A DNA stretch of 64,000 bases, taken from the NCBI RefSeq assembly GCF_052076105.1, contig NZ_CP197245.1, positions 3,968,001 to 4,032,000 of the forward strand, read 5' to 3'. A model generated the notes under the pieces. That model worked only from the letters and a program-made list of their open reading frames with translations. It was not told the origin of the DNA and did no database searches. Origin of the DNA: Tardiphaga sp052076105. GTDB taxonomy: Bacteria > Pseudomonadota > Alphaproteobacteria > Rhizobiales > Xanthobacteraceae. A program made the position numbers and the translations under genes. Below, piece by piece: positions 17,530 to 27,439 of the stretch. Each line of letters begins with the position of its first letter. Position 1 is the first letter of the stretch.

Positions 17530-17835
17530 ATGCCCGAGAGTGTCACCGCACCGCAGACCAAGGCCAAGCCGAAGGTCGAGCGGCCCAAATTGTACAAGGT
17601 CATCCTGGTCAATGACGACTTCACGCCGCGGGAGTTCGTGGTGCGGGTACTGAAAGCGGAATTTCACATGTCCGAGGATCAGGCCGCCAAGGTGATGATG
17701 ACGGCGCATCAACGCGGCGTCTGCGTCGTCGCCGTGTTCACCCGTGACGTCGCCGAGACCAAGGCGACCCGCGCGACAGATGCCGGCCGCGCCAAGGGCT
17801 ATCCGCTTCTGTTCACGACCGAGCCGGAAGAATAG
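17530..17835 (+). CDS. clpS2: ATP-dependent Clp protease adaptor, ClpS2 type
   Basis: A 101-residue adaptor that delivers N-end-rule substrates to ClpAP. The ClpS core is clear: YKVILVNDDFTPREFVVRVL with the NDD substrate-binding residues near 29-31, AAKVMMTAHQRGVCVVAVF, and the C-terminal KGYPLLFTTEPEE. The RGVCVVAVF form and this C terminus resemble the second alphaproteobacterial paralogue (ClpS2) more than ClpS1, and clpA is not adjacent, which fits. The start was placed at ATG 17530; a GTG two codons upstream is in frame. No strong ribosome-binding site is visible. Confidence 0.88.
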   Translation: MPESVTAPQTKAKPKVERPKLYKVILVNDDFTPREFVVRVLKAEFHMSEDQAAKVMMTAHQRGVCVVAVFTRDVAETKATRATDAGRAKGYPLLFTTEPEE

Positions 17836-17925
17836 GACGCAATGCTTCCGCTTGAGCGACCAAAACGATAAAAATTTAACGATCGGCTCAATCCGAGGTT
17901 GGGCGGCATCGGGCAAGATCGCCGG

Positions 17926-18681
17926 ATGTCGATTGCACTCCGCAAGCAATATGTATCCCGGCCGGAATTGTCGTTCGGGCCTTTGCGCTTCATCGAATGC
18001 CTGCCGTGGCTCGTGTTGGCAGCCGGAATGCGCGTGATCGCGTTCAGCGGCGGTGTTATTGCCTTGCCCGCCATCTTCGTCGCCACGATTACCGTTCTTT
18101 TCGCATTTCTGGTGACCGCACGGCGGTCGATCGAACTTGCCGACGGCGAGACCCATCTCAGAGCGATGACGTTCGAGGATGAATTCCGACTATCGCTGCG
18201 CATTCTGGCGCGCATAGGCGCCTTGATGCTTGCAGCAAGCATGATCTCTGTATCGCTCGGGATCTCGCCGCTGGACCTGAACTTCATGGGTGGCATCGAT
18301 GGCATGGCGTTCGATCAGCCGACGGCGGTTGGAAAGATTTGGAATGCCTCCATCGCCACGCTGATCCTGCTAATGATCGTCGGCGTCGAACGTCATGACA
18401 ACAGGGTTCGCTTCTTTGCGGCTTGCCGTGAATTCGCCAGGCGAAGCGCCTGGCTCGGCGCGGGCATTCTGGTCCTGACCGCCGCCTATTTTGGCCTCGG
18501 CTTCGTCCAGGGTCTCGTTCGCAACGCGATTGCGATCTACGGGCAGGCGCCGACGACGAACACCTTCATCCGAAACCTGATCTTCTTCGTCTTTATCTTC
18601 GGCTTCGCGATGCTGCGGCTTTGGGTAACCCTGATGATCCTGACCGCGGCCCTCAAGCAATCCCATTTGCGCGGCGATTGA
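17926..18681 (+). CDS. Multi-pass inner-membrane protein of unknown function
   Basis: A 251-residue protein with about five or six hydrophobic segments: near 29-47 (CLPWLVLAAGMRVIAFSGG), 48-66, 100-120, 137-153, 180-200 and 218-236. There is no motif I recognise. It follows clpS2 by 90 bp and is convergent with the cyclase gene, from which it is only 2 bp away. The ATG at 17926 is preferred over an in-frame TTG at 17899. Confidence 0.65.
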   Translation: MSIALRKQYVSRPELSFGPLRFIECLPWLVLAAGMRVIAFSGGVIALPAIFVATITVLFAFLVTARRSIELADGETHLRAMTFEDEFRLSLRILARIGALMLAASMISVSLGISPLDLNFMGGIDGMAFDQPTAVGKIWNASIATLILLMIVGVERHDNRVRFFAACREFARRSAWLGAGILVLTAAYFGLGFVQGLVRNAIAIYGQAPTTNTFIRNLIFFVFIFGFAMLRLWVTLMILTAALKQSHLRGD

Positions 18682-18683
18682 CC

Positions 18684-19874
18684 TCAGCCGGCGACCGCGC
18701 CTTCATCGGCCAACCCATAGACACGCTCCGCCTTCGCGAAGCCCGCGATGGGAAATTCGCCGAGATCGGTCCAGTCCATCGTCGTTGCGTCGGCGAAGGT
18801 CGCAGACGCGACCACCGTACGGTGCAGCCTGCCCGCAATCTTCTCCAGGCGCGCGGCGAGATTCACCGCGGGGCCGATGCAGGTAAAGTCGAGCCGGTTG
18901 CCACCACCGATATTGCCGTAAAGCACCTTGCCGACATGCAGCGCCAGACCGAAACGGAAGCGCTCCTCGGCGCCTGCCGCATCCGACCAGCGCAGCGCTT
19001 CAACGGCCGTGCGGGCTTCACGCGCGGCCTCCAGCGCATGACCGCAAACCGTCGAACGATCCGCATCATTCTCGGCAATGGGGAACACAGCCAGAAGGCC
19101 GTCGCCCATGAATTTGAGCACCTCGCCGCCATGTTTGAGGATCGTGGGCACCTGACAGTCGAAGTAGCGGTTGAGAATCTCGACGACGCTTTCCGGCGGC
19201 AGCCGGTCCGACAGCGCCGTAAAGCCGCGCAGATCCGACAGCCAGATCGCTGCGCGCATGGTCTCGGTATGGCCGCGTCGGATCTGACCACCGAGAATAC
19301 GTCCGCCAGCGCGATTGCCCACATAGGTATCGAGCAGCGTCATCGTGACCCGCCGTATGCCGATGACTTCGATCAACCGCGCTAACGTCGGGAGGACCGT
19401 TTTCAAGGCAGCCAGCTGCTCATCCGTAAAACCACCAGGCTGTTTGGTGGTCCAACTCGATGCGTGGAGCATGTTGTCGACGAAGGTGAGCGGAATTGCG
19501 ATGTAGTCGGTGACACCTTCGGCCCGCATGTCGTCGAAGAAAGGAAAGGGTGTAGTTGATGGCTCATGAAGCCGGCTGCGGACCTCGACACCGTCACGGA
19601 AGACCAGTGCAAGCGGACTGCTGAGGAATTCAGGCGCCTCCTGAATGTCGAAATCAACCGAGCTGAGGACCACCCCGGTCTCCGGACGCCAGATGAAATT
19701 GCGGCCGAAGATTTCCGGGTGAAGGGTGCGGATGAAAATGCCCACGCGGTACAGCGGCAGCCCCGCAGCGACAAGCCGTTCGCAGCATTCCGCCATCATG
19801 CGCGATGGCGTCGGCGCGGATCGCGCACCGTCACTGAGCCAGTCGATGATCTCTCTGAGCTTGTCGGGCAACAT
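18684..19874 (-). CDS. Class III adenylate/guanylate cyclase
   Basis: A 396-residue soluble cyclase predicted to make cAMP from ATP. Residues 1-190 form an unassigned N-terminal sensory-type region. The catalytic domain shows the metal-binding aspartates in LSDLRGFTALS (about D214) and FMGDGLLAVF (about D258). The purine-specificity and transition-state segment LDFTCIGPAVNLAARLE, with its Asp, Asn and Arg, is intact. All catalytic residues appear present, so it is likely active. ATG at 19874 is chosen; a TTG five codons upstream is in frame. Confidence 0.9.
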   Translation of the reverse strand: MLPDKLREIIDWLSDGARSAPTPSRMMAECCERLVAAGLPLYRVGIFIRTLHPEIFGRNFIWRPETGVVLSSVDFDIQEAPEFLSSPLALVFRDGVEVRSRLHEPSTTPFPFFDDMRAEGVTDYIAIPLTFVDNMLHASSWTTKQPGGFTDEQLAALKTVLPTLARLIEVIGIRRVTMTLLDTYVGNRAGGRILGGQIRRGHTETMRAAIWLSDLRGFTALSDRLPPESVVEILNRYFDCQVPTILKHGGEVLKFMGDGLLAVFPIAENDADRSTVCGHALEAAREARTAVEALRWSDAAGAEERFRFGLALHVGKVLYGNIGGGNRLDFTCIGPAVNLAARLEKIAGRLHRTVVASATFADATTMDWTDLGEFPIAGFAKAERVYGLADEGAVAG

Positions 19875-19925
19875 GGCTGGCACTTTCAAACTCGCGCGAA
19901 CGCGGGCTTTGGTCAGTCACTTACT

Positions 19926-21011
<1,086 letters not shown>

Positions 21012-21104
21012 GGGGCGGACAGTTCTCGTTATTGGTGAATGTCAACAACCACGTCGTAACGCGAGCCGTCCGAGGGGTCAAATCGCCCCAATCGACCGAG
21101 ACGC

Positions 21105-21704
21105 TTAACTAAACTTGTCCATCCCGTCGGCATTGAACACATAGACCGCGCCCTGCTGGATCGGCATTTCGCTGACGCTGTCAGGCGTTTCGACGCCCAG
21201 CGCCACCATCAGCGCCCGCGCCGTACCACCATGGGCGACGGCAACGGTATCGCCCGTCAGACCGTCAACCCATTCGCGCATCCGGAGTTGCACTTCAGCG
21301 TAGCTCTCGCCGCCCGGCGCCGGCAGGCTCCATTTGTCCTGCAGGCGCGCCGCGAAGACCTCGGGATGCGCAGCTTCCTGCTCGGCCAGCGTGAATCCTT
21401 CCCAGTGGCCGAAGCCGATCTCGCGCAGACGATCGTCGAGGCCATAGTCGTCATGCGGCAGATCGAGCTTGCCGCGCACCAGTTCCATGGTGTTACGCGC
21501 GCGGCCGAGCGGACTGGAGACGAACGCGACATCCCCGCTGGTGCGCCCATCACGCGCCAGCAGGTCTTTCAGCACGGCGCCGGCATGTACCGCCTGCTCA
21601 CGACCGAGATCGTTGAGCGGAATGTCCTTCGAGCCCTGAAAGCGACCGGCGGCGTTCCACTCGGTCTGGCCGTGGCGAATATAATAAATCGTTGGCTTCG
21701 GCAT
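21105..21704 (-). CDS. Histidine phosphatase (phosphoglycerate mutase-like)
   Basis: A 199-residue member of the histidine phosphatase superfamily. The catalytic RHGQTEWN motif is at 10-17, with the second conserved histidine in VAVAHGGTAR near residue 160. A conserved Arg and Glu occur in the LREIGFGHWEG region. Such proteins act as phosphatases or phosphoglycerate mutases; the cofactor-dependent glycolytic role cannot be confirmed. ATG at 21704 is used because the upstream in-frame start is TTG. It is 12 bp downstream of fabI, so the two are probably co-transcribed. Confidence 0.88.
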   Translation of the reverse strand: MPKPTIYYIRHGQTEWNAAGRFQGSKDIPLNDLGREQAVHAGAVLKDLLARDGRTSGDVAFVSSPLGRARNTMELVRGKLDLPHDDYGLDDRLREIGFGHWEGFTLAEQEAAHPEVFAARLQDKWSLPAPGGESYAEVQLRMREWVDGLTGDTVAVAHGGTARALMVALGVETPDSVSEMPIQQGAVYVFNADGMDKFS

Positions 21705-21716
21705 GGAGGTCAGCAA

Positions 21717-22538
21717 TCAGTCCTTGCCGCCCATGCTGATGTCCGGCGCATCCGGCACCTTGGTGCCGAGCACGTGATAGCCGGCATCGACGTGATGCAC
21801 TTCGCCGGTCACGCCGGTGGACATATCGGACAGGAAATACACCGCGCTCTGGCCAACTTCGTCGATGGAGACGTTCTTGCGCAGCGGCGCGTTGACCTCG
21901 TTGTATTTCAGCAGATAGCGGGAGTCGGCAATCCCTGCAAAGGCCAGCGTCTTGATTGGGCCGGCGGAGATCGCATTGACGCGGATGCCCTTCTCGCCCA
22001 GGTCAGCCGCGAGATAGCGCACGCTGGCTTCCAGCGCAGCCTTGGCGACACCCATCACATTGTAGTTCGGCATCCACTTCTCGGCGCCGTAATAGGTCAG
22101 CGTAACGATGGAGCCGCCTTCGGTCATCAGCTTCTCGGCGCGCTGTGCGATGGCCGTCAGCGAGTAGCAGGAAATCAGCATGCTCTTGCTGAAATTCTCG
22201 GCCGATGTGTCGACATAGCGACCTTCGAGCTCGTCCTTGTCCGAGAAGGCGATGGCATGGACGACAAAATCGATCTTGCCCCATTTCTCCTTCACCCGGT
22301 CGAACACCGCATCGATGGTGGCTGCGTCGGTGACGTCGCAATGGCCGAGGAGCTCGGCGCCAAGTTCTGCTGCCAGTGGCTCGACCCGCTTCTTCAGCGC
22401 ATCGCCCTGATAGGTCAGTGCAATCTCCGCGCCCTGCGCCTGACACGCCTTGGCGATGCCCCAGGCGATGGAACGGTTGTTGGCAACGCCCAGAATGACA
22501 CCGCGCTTGCCCTTCATCAGGCCTGAAACTTCACTCAT
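21717..22538 (-). CDS. fabI: Enoyl-[acyl-carrier-protein] reductase (NADH)
   Basis: A 273-residue FabI, which reduces enoyl-ACP in fatty-acid elongation. Diagnostic features are GVANNRSIAWGIAKA near the N terminus, the HAIAFSDKDEL segment, and the catalytic tyrosine/lysine in NYNVMGVAKA (Y159, K166). The substrate-binding-loop segment GPIKTLAFAGI follows. The spacing between Tyr and Lys (six residues) separates FabI from ordinary short-chain dehydrogenases. It heads a likely fabI-phosphatase transcript. Confidence 0.96.
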   Translation of the reverse strand: MSEVSGLMKGKRGVILGVANNRSIAWGIAKACQAQGAEIALTYQGDALKKRVEPLAAELGAELLGHCDVTDAATIDAVFDRVKEKWGKIDFVVHAIAFSDKDELEGRYVDTSAENFSKSMLISCYSLTAIAQRAEKLMTEGGSIVTLTYYGAEKWMPNYNVMGVAKAALEASVRYLAADLGEKGIRVNAISAGPIKTLAFAGIADSRYLLKYNEVNAPLRKNVSIDEVGQSAVYFLSDMSTGVTGEVHHVDAGYHVLGTKVPDAPDISMGGKD

Positions 22539-22695
22539 ATCGTAATCCTATTTGCTTGGCTGATAAGCTTGGCAGTCCACATCGATCTGCCTTGGGGGTA
22601 CACCAGCACTTGCGTCCGGTACAGCCCAAAAGCCCCGTTATGCGGCTGTTTACCGTCCGGGCCTAGCGCCGGAATAGATGCTTCGCCAAGGTGTT

Positions 22696-23253
22696 ATGAC
22701 AGATGCGGCGCAATTGCGGACCGCCCAAGATACCGTCAGGATTGCAACGGATGGCACGAGCCCTATGAGCGCCTTTCGCGAGAGCGTTGAGAGCATGATT
22801 CCGGCGCTGCGCCGTTATGCGCGGGCGTTGGCGCGCGACACCGACATTGCCGACGATCTGGTGCAGGATACGCTGGTGCGCGCACTGCGCGCAGAAAAGC
22901 TATTCATCGGCGGCGACCTCAGAAGCTGGCTTTATACGATCCTGACCAATCTGAACCGCAACCGCCGTCGTTCGCTGGCACGCAAACCAGTGTTCACCGA
23001 ACTGTTCGACAACAATCCCGATGCCAGCGGCACCGAAGCCGAAGGTCGTGACATCTCTCGCGCTCTCGCGGCACTGGTGGAAGAGCAGCGCTCGGTGCTG
23101 CTGCTCGTGATGCTGGAAGGCCTGAGCTACCGCGAAGTCGCCGACATTCAGGGCGTACCGATCGGCACCGTGATGTCGCGCCTCGCGCGCGCCCGCGCCC
23201 ATGTCAAAGCCTATCTCGACGGCGAGCGCCCGGCGCTGCGCGCGGTCAAATGA
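22696..23253 (+). CDS. ECF-family RNA polymerase sigma factor
   Basis: A 185-residue sigma-70 family factor with only regions 2 and 4. Region 2 reads RRYARALARDTDIADDLVQDTLVRALRAEKLF (quoted in part: DDLVQDTLVRALRAEK). Region 4 contains the helix-turn-helix GLSYREVADIQGVPIGTVMSRLARAR. The next gene, 18 bp downstream, encodes a membrane protein of anti-sigma type, the usual arrangement. The start is uncertain: ATGs at 22678, 22696 and 22765 are in frame, and 22696 has AAGG close upstream. The regulated stress is not evident. Confidence 0.88.
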   Translation: MTDAAQLRTAQDTVRIATDGTSPMSAFRESVESMIPALRRYARALARDTDIADDLVQDTLVRALRAEKLFIGGDLRSWLYTILTNLNRNRRRSLARKPVFTELFDNNPDASGTEAEGRDISRALAALVEEQRSVLLLVMLEGLSYREVADIQGVPIGTVMSRLARARAHVKAYLDGERPALRAVK

Positions 23254-23271
23254 TTTAAAGGAAAGACGATA

Positions 23272-24045
23272 ATGACCGGACCGAACATTCCCGTGACCGA
23301 AGACGAATTGCACGCCTTCGTCGACAATGAATTGCCGGCCGAGCGCCGCGCCGATGTCGAGGCATGGCTCGCGACGCATCCGGATGATGCCGAACGCGTC
23401 GCATCGTGGCGCGCGATGGCCGAACTGCTGCATGCGCGCTACGATGCGATTGCCGACGAGGCCGTGCCGCAGCGGCTGGAAATCGAGCGACTGGTTCAGC
23501 AGCCGCGGCGCTGGATCTACGGCGCCGTCGCGGCCACGCTGGTCGCCTTCGTTGCAGGTGGCAGCGCCGGCTGGGTCGCACGCGGCGCAGCGGCTGCTCC
23601 GTCGACATTCCGGAATTTCACGGTGGATGCGCTCGGTGCGCACCGGACTTATGTGGTGGAAGTCCGCCATCCTGTCGAGGTCGCCGCCAACGAACGTGCG
23701 CATCTGCAGCAGTGGCTGTCGAAGCGCGTCGGTTATGAGATCAAGGCGCCGGAACTCGATGCGGCCGGACTGAAGCTGGTCGGCGGACGACTGCTGCCCG
23801 GCCCCGAGGCGCCTGCGGCTTTCTTCATGTATGAGAGCCCGTCGGGTGAGCGCTACACGCTCTACACATCGCGGGCGACGAAGGCTGACGCGACCCAGAT
23901 GCGCTATGCCGCGCAGGATAAGGATGGCGCCATGTTCTGGGCCGACAAGGGCGTCGGCTATGTCGTGTCAGGCCCGACCGACAAGGACCGGCTCAACCAC
24001 GTCGCGCGGCAAATCTACGATCAGACGGAGAAGGTAGGGGGATGA
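23272..24045 (+). CDS. Transmembrane anti-sigma factor
   Basis: A 257-residue protein. The N-terminal cytoplasmic part begins VTEDELHAFVDNELP and contains DVEAWLATHPDDAERV, typical of zinc-less anti-sigma N termini in alphaproteobacteria. One membrane-spanning segment follows at about 83-101 (IYGAVAATLVAFVAGGSAG), and then a periplasmic domain of about 150 residues. It should hold the adjacent ECF sigma factor inactive at the membrane and release it on an envelope signal. The periplasmic domain may sense the cue. Confidence 0.87.
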   Translation: MTGPNIPVTEDELHAFVDNELPAERRADVEAWLATHPDDAERVASWRAMAELLHARYDAIADEAVPQRLEIERLVQQPRRWIYGAVAATLVAFVAGGSAGWVARGAAAAPSTFRNFTVDALGAHRTYVVEVRHPVEVAANERAHLQQWLSKRVGYEIKAPELDAAGLKLVGGRLLPGPEAPAAFFMYESPSGERYTLYTSRATKADATQMRYAAQDKDGAMFWADKGVGYVVSGPTDKDRLNHVARQIYDQTEKVGG

Positions 24046-24070
24046 GACAGCGAGCTGATCGCTGCTCGCC

Positions 24071-25039
24071 TCACCCCAGATCGCTGCGCGGATGATACGG
24101 GTGCCCGTCGCGCCATTTCTCCATCAGGGCTTCCAGTCCGGCGTCGTTGCCGTCGGGCAGCATGATCCTGATGGTGAAGTAGAGATCACCCGCGGCGCCG
24201 CCGGCCAGCGGCAGGCCCTTGCCCTTCAGGCGAAACACCCGCCCGCTCGACGTATTCTTCGGAATTGAAAGCTCCACGGCACCGGTGAGTGTCGGTGCGC
24301 GCACCTTGGCCCCCAACACGGCTTCATAAAGCGTGATCGGCAGATCGACGCGCAGGTCGTTGCCATCCACCTTGAAGTGAGAGTGGGGCGCGATGGTGAC
24401 CGTGATCATCAGATCGCCAGGACGGTGACCGGGCGCGGTTTCGCCCTGGCCGCGGAGCCGGATCTGCTGGCCCGAGGTGACACCGGCCGGTATCTTGACG
24501 TCCAATTCCTTGCCCGATGGCAGACGCACGCGTTTCTCGGCGCCCTTCACGGACTCCTCCAGCGTCACAGTCATGGCGACGTTGAGATCCAGATCGGGCA
24601 TCCCACCGGCATAGCCGCCGCTGTCGAACTCAAAGCTCTGCGCACCCGGCCGCGCGCCGCGCGGGCTGGCGCCACCGAACATGCTGTTGAGGATGTCCTC
24701 GAAACCGCCACCGCCGGGAAAGCCCTGCTGCGCGCCGGGACCGCCGCGGAAGGCGTGTTCGAAGCCACGCTGCGACGCTCCGGCACGGCCGCCGCCAGGG
24801 AAGCCCTGGAAACGCGGCTTGCCCTCGGCGTCGATTTCGCCGCGGTCGAACTGCTTGCGCTTGTCCTCGTCGCCAACAATTTCGTTAGCCGAGTTCACTT
24901 CCGAAAACCGCTCGGCGGCCTTCGGATCGTCCTTGTTGTTGTCGGGATGATGCTTCTTGGCGAGCTTGCGATAGGCACTCTTGATCGCCGCAGCGCTGGC
25001 GCCCCGCTGCACCCCCAAGACCTCATAGGGGTCGCGCAT
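24071..25039 (-). CDS. DnaJ-family co-chaperone (CbpA-like)
   Basis: A 322-residue J-domain protein. Residues 3-65 are the J domain with the HPD motif (KKHHPDNNKDD) that stimulates DnaK ATPase. A Gly/Phe-rich linker follows at about 75-140 (repeated FPGGG and RGA units), then two DnaJ C-terminal substrate-binding domains. The zinc-finger CxxCxGxG repeats of true DnaJ are absent, so it is a CbpA-like type II protein. ATG at 25039 is preceded by GAAGGAGA at good spacing; an upstream in-frame start lacks a site. Confidence 0.92.
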   Translation of the reverse strand: MRDPYEVLGVQRGASAAAIKSAYRKLAKKHHPDNNKDDPKAAERFSEVNSANEIVGDEDKRKQFDRGEIDAEGKPRFQGFPGGGRAGASQRGFEHAFRGGPGAQQGFPGGGGFEDILNSMFGGASPRGARPGAQSFEFDSGGYAGGMPDLDLNVAMTVTLEESVKGAEKRVRLPSGKELDVKIPAGVTSGQQIRLRGQGETAPGHRPGDLMITVTIAPHSHFKVDGNDLRVDLPITLYEAVLGAKVRAPTLTGAVELSIPKNTSSGRVFRLKGKGLPLAGGAAGDLYFTIRIMLPDGNDAGLEALMEKWRDGHPYHPRSDLG

Positions 25040-25068
25040 CCGTCGTCTCTCCTTCAGGTAACTAAAAG

Positions 25069-25112
25069 GCGGGCCACCGGCCCGCATGTTGGGTTTGCGG
25101 GCTAAGGCCCGC
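25069..25112 (-). terminator. Pair of GC-rich hairpins upstream of the DnaJ gene
   Basis: Two perfect stems occur in this 140-bp gap: GCGGGCC-ACC-GGCCCGC at 25069-25085 and GCGGGC-TAAG-GCCCGC at 25097-25112. Read on the minus strand, the stem at 25069-25085 is followed by CTTTTAG, which is terminator-like for the surface-protein gene. The run of T is short, so an attenuating or stabilising hairpin is also possible. Confidence 0.4.
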
Positions 25113-25179
25113 CTGCTTCTTCATCTGGTGACTTCGTGTCATTTTTGCAACTCGACCGCAAGCGGCCGGCCGGCGAAAA

Positions 25180-25701
25180 CTAGCTTCGTTTCCACGGCTT
25201 CAGCGTATGCACGTCCCAGCTGCCGCGCTCACCCTTACAGGCTGCACCTTGCATCCAGCTTTCGCTGGTGCCGTTGACATAGCTGGCCAGAAAATCCCTG
25301 CAGGTACGACCTTCCGCGACATAGGCATTGGACAGTGGCGTCACCGATCCACGCGCCCCGGTCGACGGGTTTTCCCACGGCTGGCTCGAATCCTTGCTGC
25401 CCTTGGTGAGGACATCGGAGGCGGCGGTGCGCGTCAGGACAAGATCGGCTTCGGTGGGCTCGTAATTGGTGGCCTGAACCGATGCCGGCGAAATGGAGCC
25501 GGTGACATCGCCGCCCTCCATCCTGGCCAGCGCGGACTCATTCCGGCCCATACTGCAACCACCGAGGGTGCTGCCGATAAGAATTGCTGTCAAAGCCGCA
25601 CTGACCGGGCAGATGGCCGATAGGCCAATGCGTTGCCGTATCCTATATAGGTCTTGCCTATGCAGGGGCAGCAGCAAGCTCTCTACAACAGGCCAACGCA
25701 A
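25180..25701 (-). CDS. RT0821/Lpp0805-family surface lipoprotein
   Basis: A small surface/outer-membrane protein. A lipobox-like LGGCS follows a hydrophobic segment (VSAALTAILIGSTLGGC), so lipid attachment at that cysteine is likely. The C-terminal part contains RTCRDFLASYVNGTSESWMQGAACKGERGSWDV, a Cys-containing region typical of RT0821/Lpp0805 proteins (quoted for recognition in part: ESWMQGAACKGERGSWDV). The start is uncertain: the coordinates use an in-frame TTG at 25701, but no ATG lies between it and the lipobox, so a nearer TTG is possible. It is divergent from pdxH. Confidence 0.72.
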   Translation of the reverse strand: MRWPVVESLLLPLHRQDLYRIRQRIGLSAICPVSAALTAILIGSTLGGCSMGRNESALARMEGGDVTGSISPASVQATNYEPTEADLVLTRTAASDVLTKGSKDSSQPWENPSTGARGSVTPLSNAYVAEGRTCRDFLASYVNGTSESWMQGAACKGERGSWDVHTLKPWKRS

Positions 25702-25715
25702 GCGGAACTCCGGAC

Positions 25716-26366
25716 ATGACCGACACGACCTCCCCCATCAAAGACTCAACTCCGTTAACGTCAGGTGATTTTACGGCCGCTGCGGAACCATTTGCGCTGT
25801 TTTCCGAGTGGTTTACCGAGGCAAAGGCCTCAGAACCCAACGATCCGAACGCAATGGCGCTGGCCACCGTCGACGCCGACGGCCTGCCGGACGTGCGCAT
25901 GGTGCTGATGAAGGGCTATGACGCCGACGGTTTCGTGTTCTACAGCCACATCGCCAGCCAGAAGGGTCAAGAGCTCGCCGCCAATCCCAAGGCCGCCTTG
26001 CTGTTTCACTGGAAGTCGCTGCGCCGACAGGTCCGCATTCGCGGTCCCGTCACCCGCGTGACCGACGCCGAGGCCGACGAGTATTTCGCAACCCGCCCCA
26101 AACAGGCGCAGATCGGCGCCTGGGCGAGCAAGCAGTCACAGCCGCTGGAAAGCCGCTTTGCCTTCGAACAGGCCATCGCCAAGGAAGGCGCCAAGCACCT
26201 GATCGGCGCCGTTCCGCGTCCACCAGGCTGGAGCGGATGGCGCATCACGCCTGTTCGTTTCGAATTCTGGCACGACCGGCCGTTCCGCCTGCACGACCGT
26301 ATCGAATTCCGCCGCGGCACCGCGGCAGCAGATACGTCCTGGACCAAGGTGAGGCTGTATCCGTGA
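25716..26366 (+). CDS. pdxH: Pyridoxamine/pyridoxine 5'-phosphate oxidase
   Basis: A 216-residue FMN-dependent oxidase that makes pyridoxal 5'-phosphate. Family features are the FMN-binding segments RMVLMKGYDADGFVFYSH and KAALLFHWKSLRRQVRIRG. The RPKQAQIGAWASKQSQPL segment and the C-terminal signature RITPVRFEFWHDRPFRLHDR are present. The length is standard. The stop overlaps the GTG start of the following dehydrogenase by four bases, so the two are translationally coupled. Confidence 0.96.
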   Translation: MTDTTSPIKDSTPLTSGDFTAAAEPFALFSEWFTEAKASEPNDPNAMALATVDADGLPDVRMVLMKGYDADGFVFYSHIASQKGQELAANPKAALLFHWKSLRRQVRIRGPVTRVTDAEADEYFATRPKQAQIGAWASKQSQPLESRFAFEQAIAKEGAKHLIGAVPRPPGWSGWRITPVRFEFWHDRPFRLHDRIEFRRGTAAADTSWTKVRLYP

Positions 26367-27151
26367 ACGCCGATAACGAGACGAGAACCAGACCCGTGAA
26401 CCATCCAGGATCGAACGCGCCGAAGCGCACCATGCTGCTCACCGGCGCAAGTCGCGGTATCGGCCACGCCACCGTAATGCGCTTCTCCAGCGCCGGCTGG
26501 CGTGTGCTGACCTGCTCGCGGCATCCGTTTCCGGAAGTCTGCCCGTGGGATGCAGGCCCCGAAGATCACATCCAGGTCGACCTCGCCGACCATGACGACA
26601 CCGCTCGCGCCATCGACGACATCAAGGAACGGCTCAATGGCGGGGCGCTGCATGCGCTGGTGAACAATGCTGCGATCTCGCCGAAGGCCGAAGGCGGCGC
26701 GCGCATGGGCTCCATCGACACCGACGTCGCGACCTGGAGCCACGTCTTCAATGTCAATTTCTTCGCCCCGATCATGATGGCGCGCGGGCTGATCGAGCAG
26801 TTGAAAGCTGCGAAAGGCTCGGTGGTGAATGTCACCTCGATCGCCGGCTCGCGCGTGCATCCGTTTGCCGGCGCCGCCTATGCCACATCGAAAGCGGCGC
26901 TGGCGTCGCTGACCCGCGAAATGGCGTCGGACTTCGGCCGCCTCGGCGTGCGCGTCAACGCCATCGCGCCGGGCGAGATCGACACCTCGATCCTGTCGCC
27001 GGGCACCCAGACCATCGTCGATCAGCAGATCCCGCTGCATCGGCTCGGCACGCCCGACGAAGTCGCCAAGATCATCTATGTGCTGTGTACGGAAACGAGT
27101 TCATACGTGAACGGCGCCGAGATCCACATCAATGGCGGTCAGCACGTCTGA
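26363..27151 (+). CDS. Short-chain dehydrogenase/reductase
   Basis: A 262-residue classical SDR with cofactor loop LLTGASRGIGHATVMRF near residues 25-40. A conserved NNAAIS is present, and the catalytic Ser and Tyr-Lys are in NVTSIAGSRVHPFAGAAYATSK. The start is read as GTG at 26363, overlapping the pdxH stop. This gives the expected length without the unrelated N-terminal extension of the longer frame, and a second GTG at 26396 is possible. Coupling with pdxH suggests co-expression but does not identify its substrate. Confidence 0.87.
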   Translation: MNADNETRTRPVNHPGSNAPKRTMLLTGASRGIGHATVMRFSSAGWRVLTCSRHPFPEVCPWDAGPEDHIQVDLADHDDTARAIDDIKERLNGGALHALVNNAAISPKAEGGARMGSIDTDVATWSHVFNVNFFAPIMMARGLIEQLKAAKGSVVNVTSIAGSRVHPFAGAAYATSKAALASLTREMASDFGRLGVRVNAIAPGEIDTSILSPGTQTIVDQQIPLHRLGTPDEVAKIIYVLCTETSSYVNGAEIHINGGQHV

Positions 27152-27226
27152 TCAGCGGTAACAGGTGGGGAATAGTCATGCTGAGGACCGCGCCATTCTG
27201 GCGCTCCTCGAAACGCGCGGGATTTT

Positions 27227-27439
27227 CTAGTCCGCGTAAAATTTCCGCGGCATCGGCGCAGCCGCGCTGATCCCTGCGCTGGAACAATCGTCTTCGGATT
27301 CGCCATCCATCAACCCGGCACCACAATGCCGGCAGGTGCGTGCAGACATCGCCTGCGCCCGGCCGTTGGCCATGCGCGCCTGTTGATAGGACCTGAGATC
27401 GACGACGTTCCGTCCCGATGTTTCTGTTTTGTCAACCAT
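27227..27439 (-). CDS. Small CxxC-containing protein
   Basis: A 70-residue protein with one CRHCGAGLMDGESEDDC segment near residues 35-51, giving a CxxC pair plus a third cysteine, a possible metal site. GAGGA lies 6 bp before the ATG at 27439, which supports translation; ATG codons further upstream lack such a site. It resembles small conserved hypothetical proteins of Bradyrhizobium relatives. Function is unknown. It is convergent with the short-chain dehydrogenase gene. Confidence 0.6.
   Translation of the reverse strand: MVDKTETSGRNVVDLRSYQQARMANGRAQAMSARTCRHCGAGLMDGESEDDCSSAGISAAAPMPRKFYAD

Noticed and set aside
27152..27226. Possible GAGGACC...GGCGCTCCTC hairpin after the short-chain dehydrogenase
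   Set aside because: Stem is interrupted and lacks a T-run; not strong enough to call a terminator.
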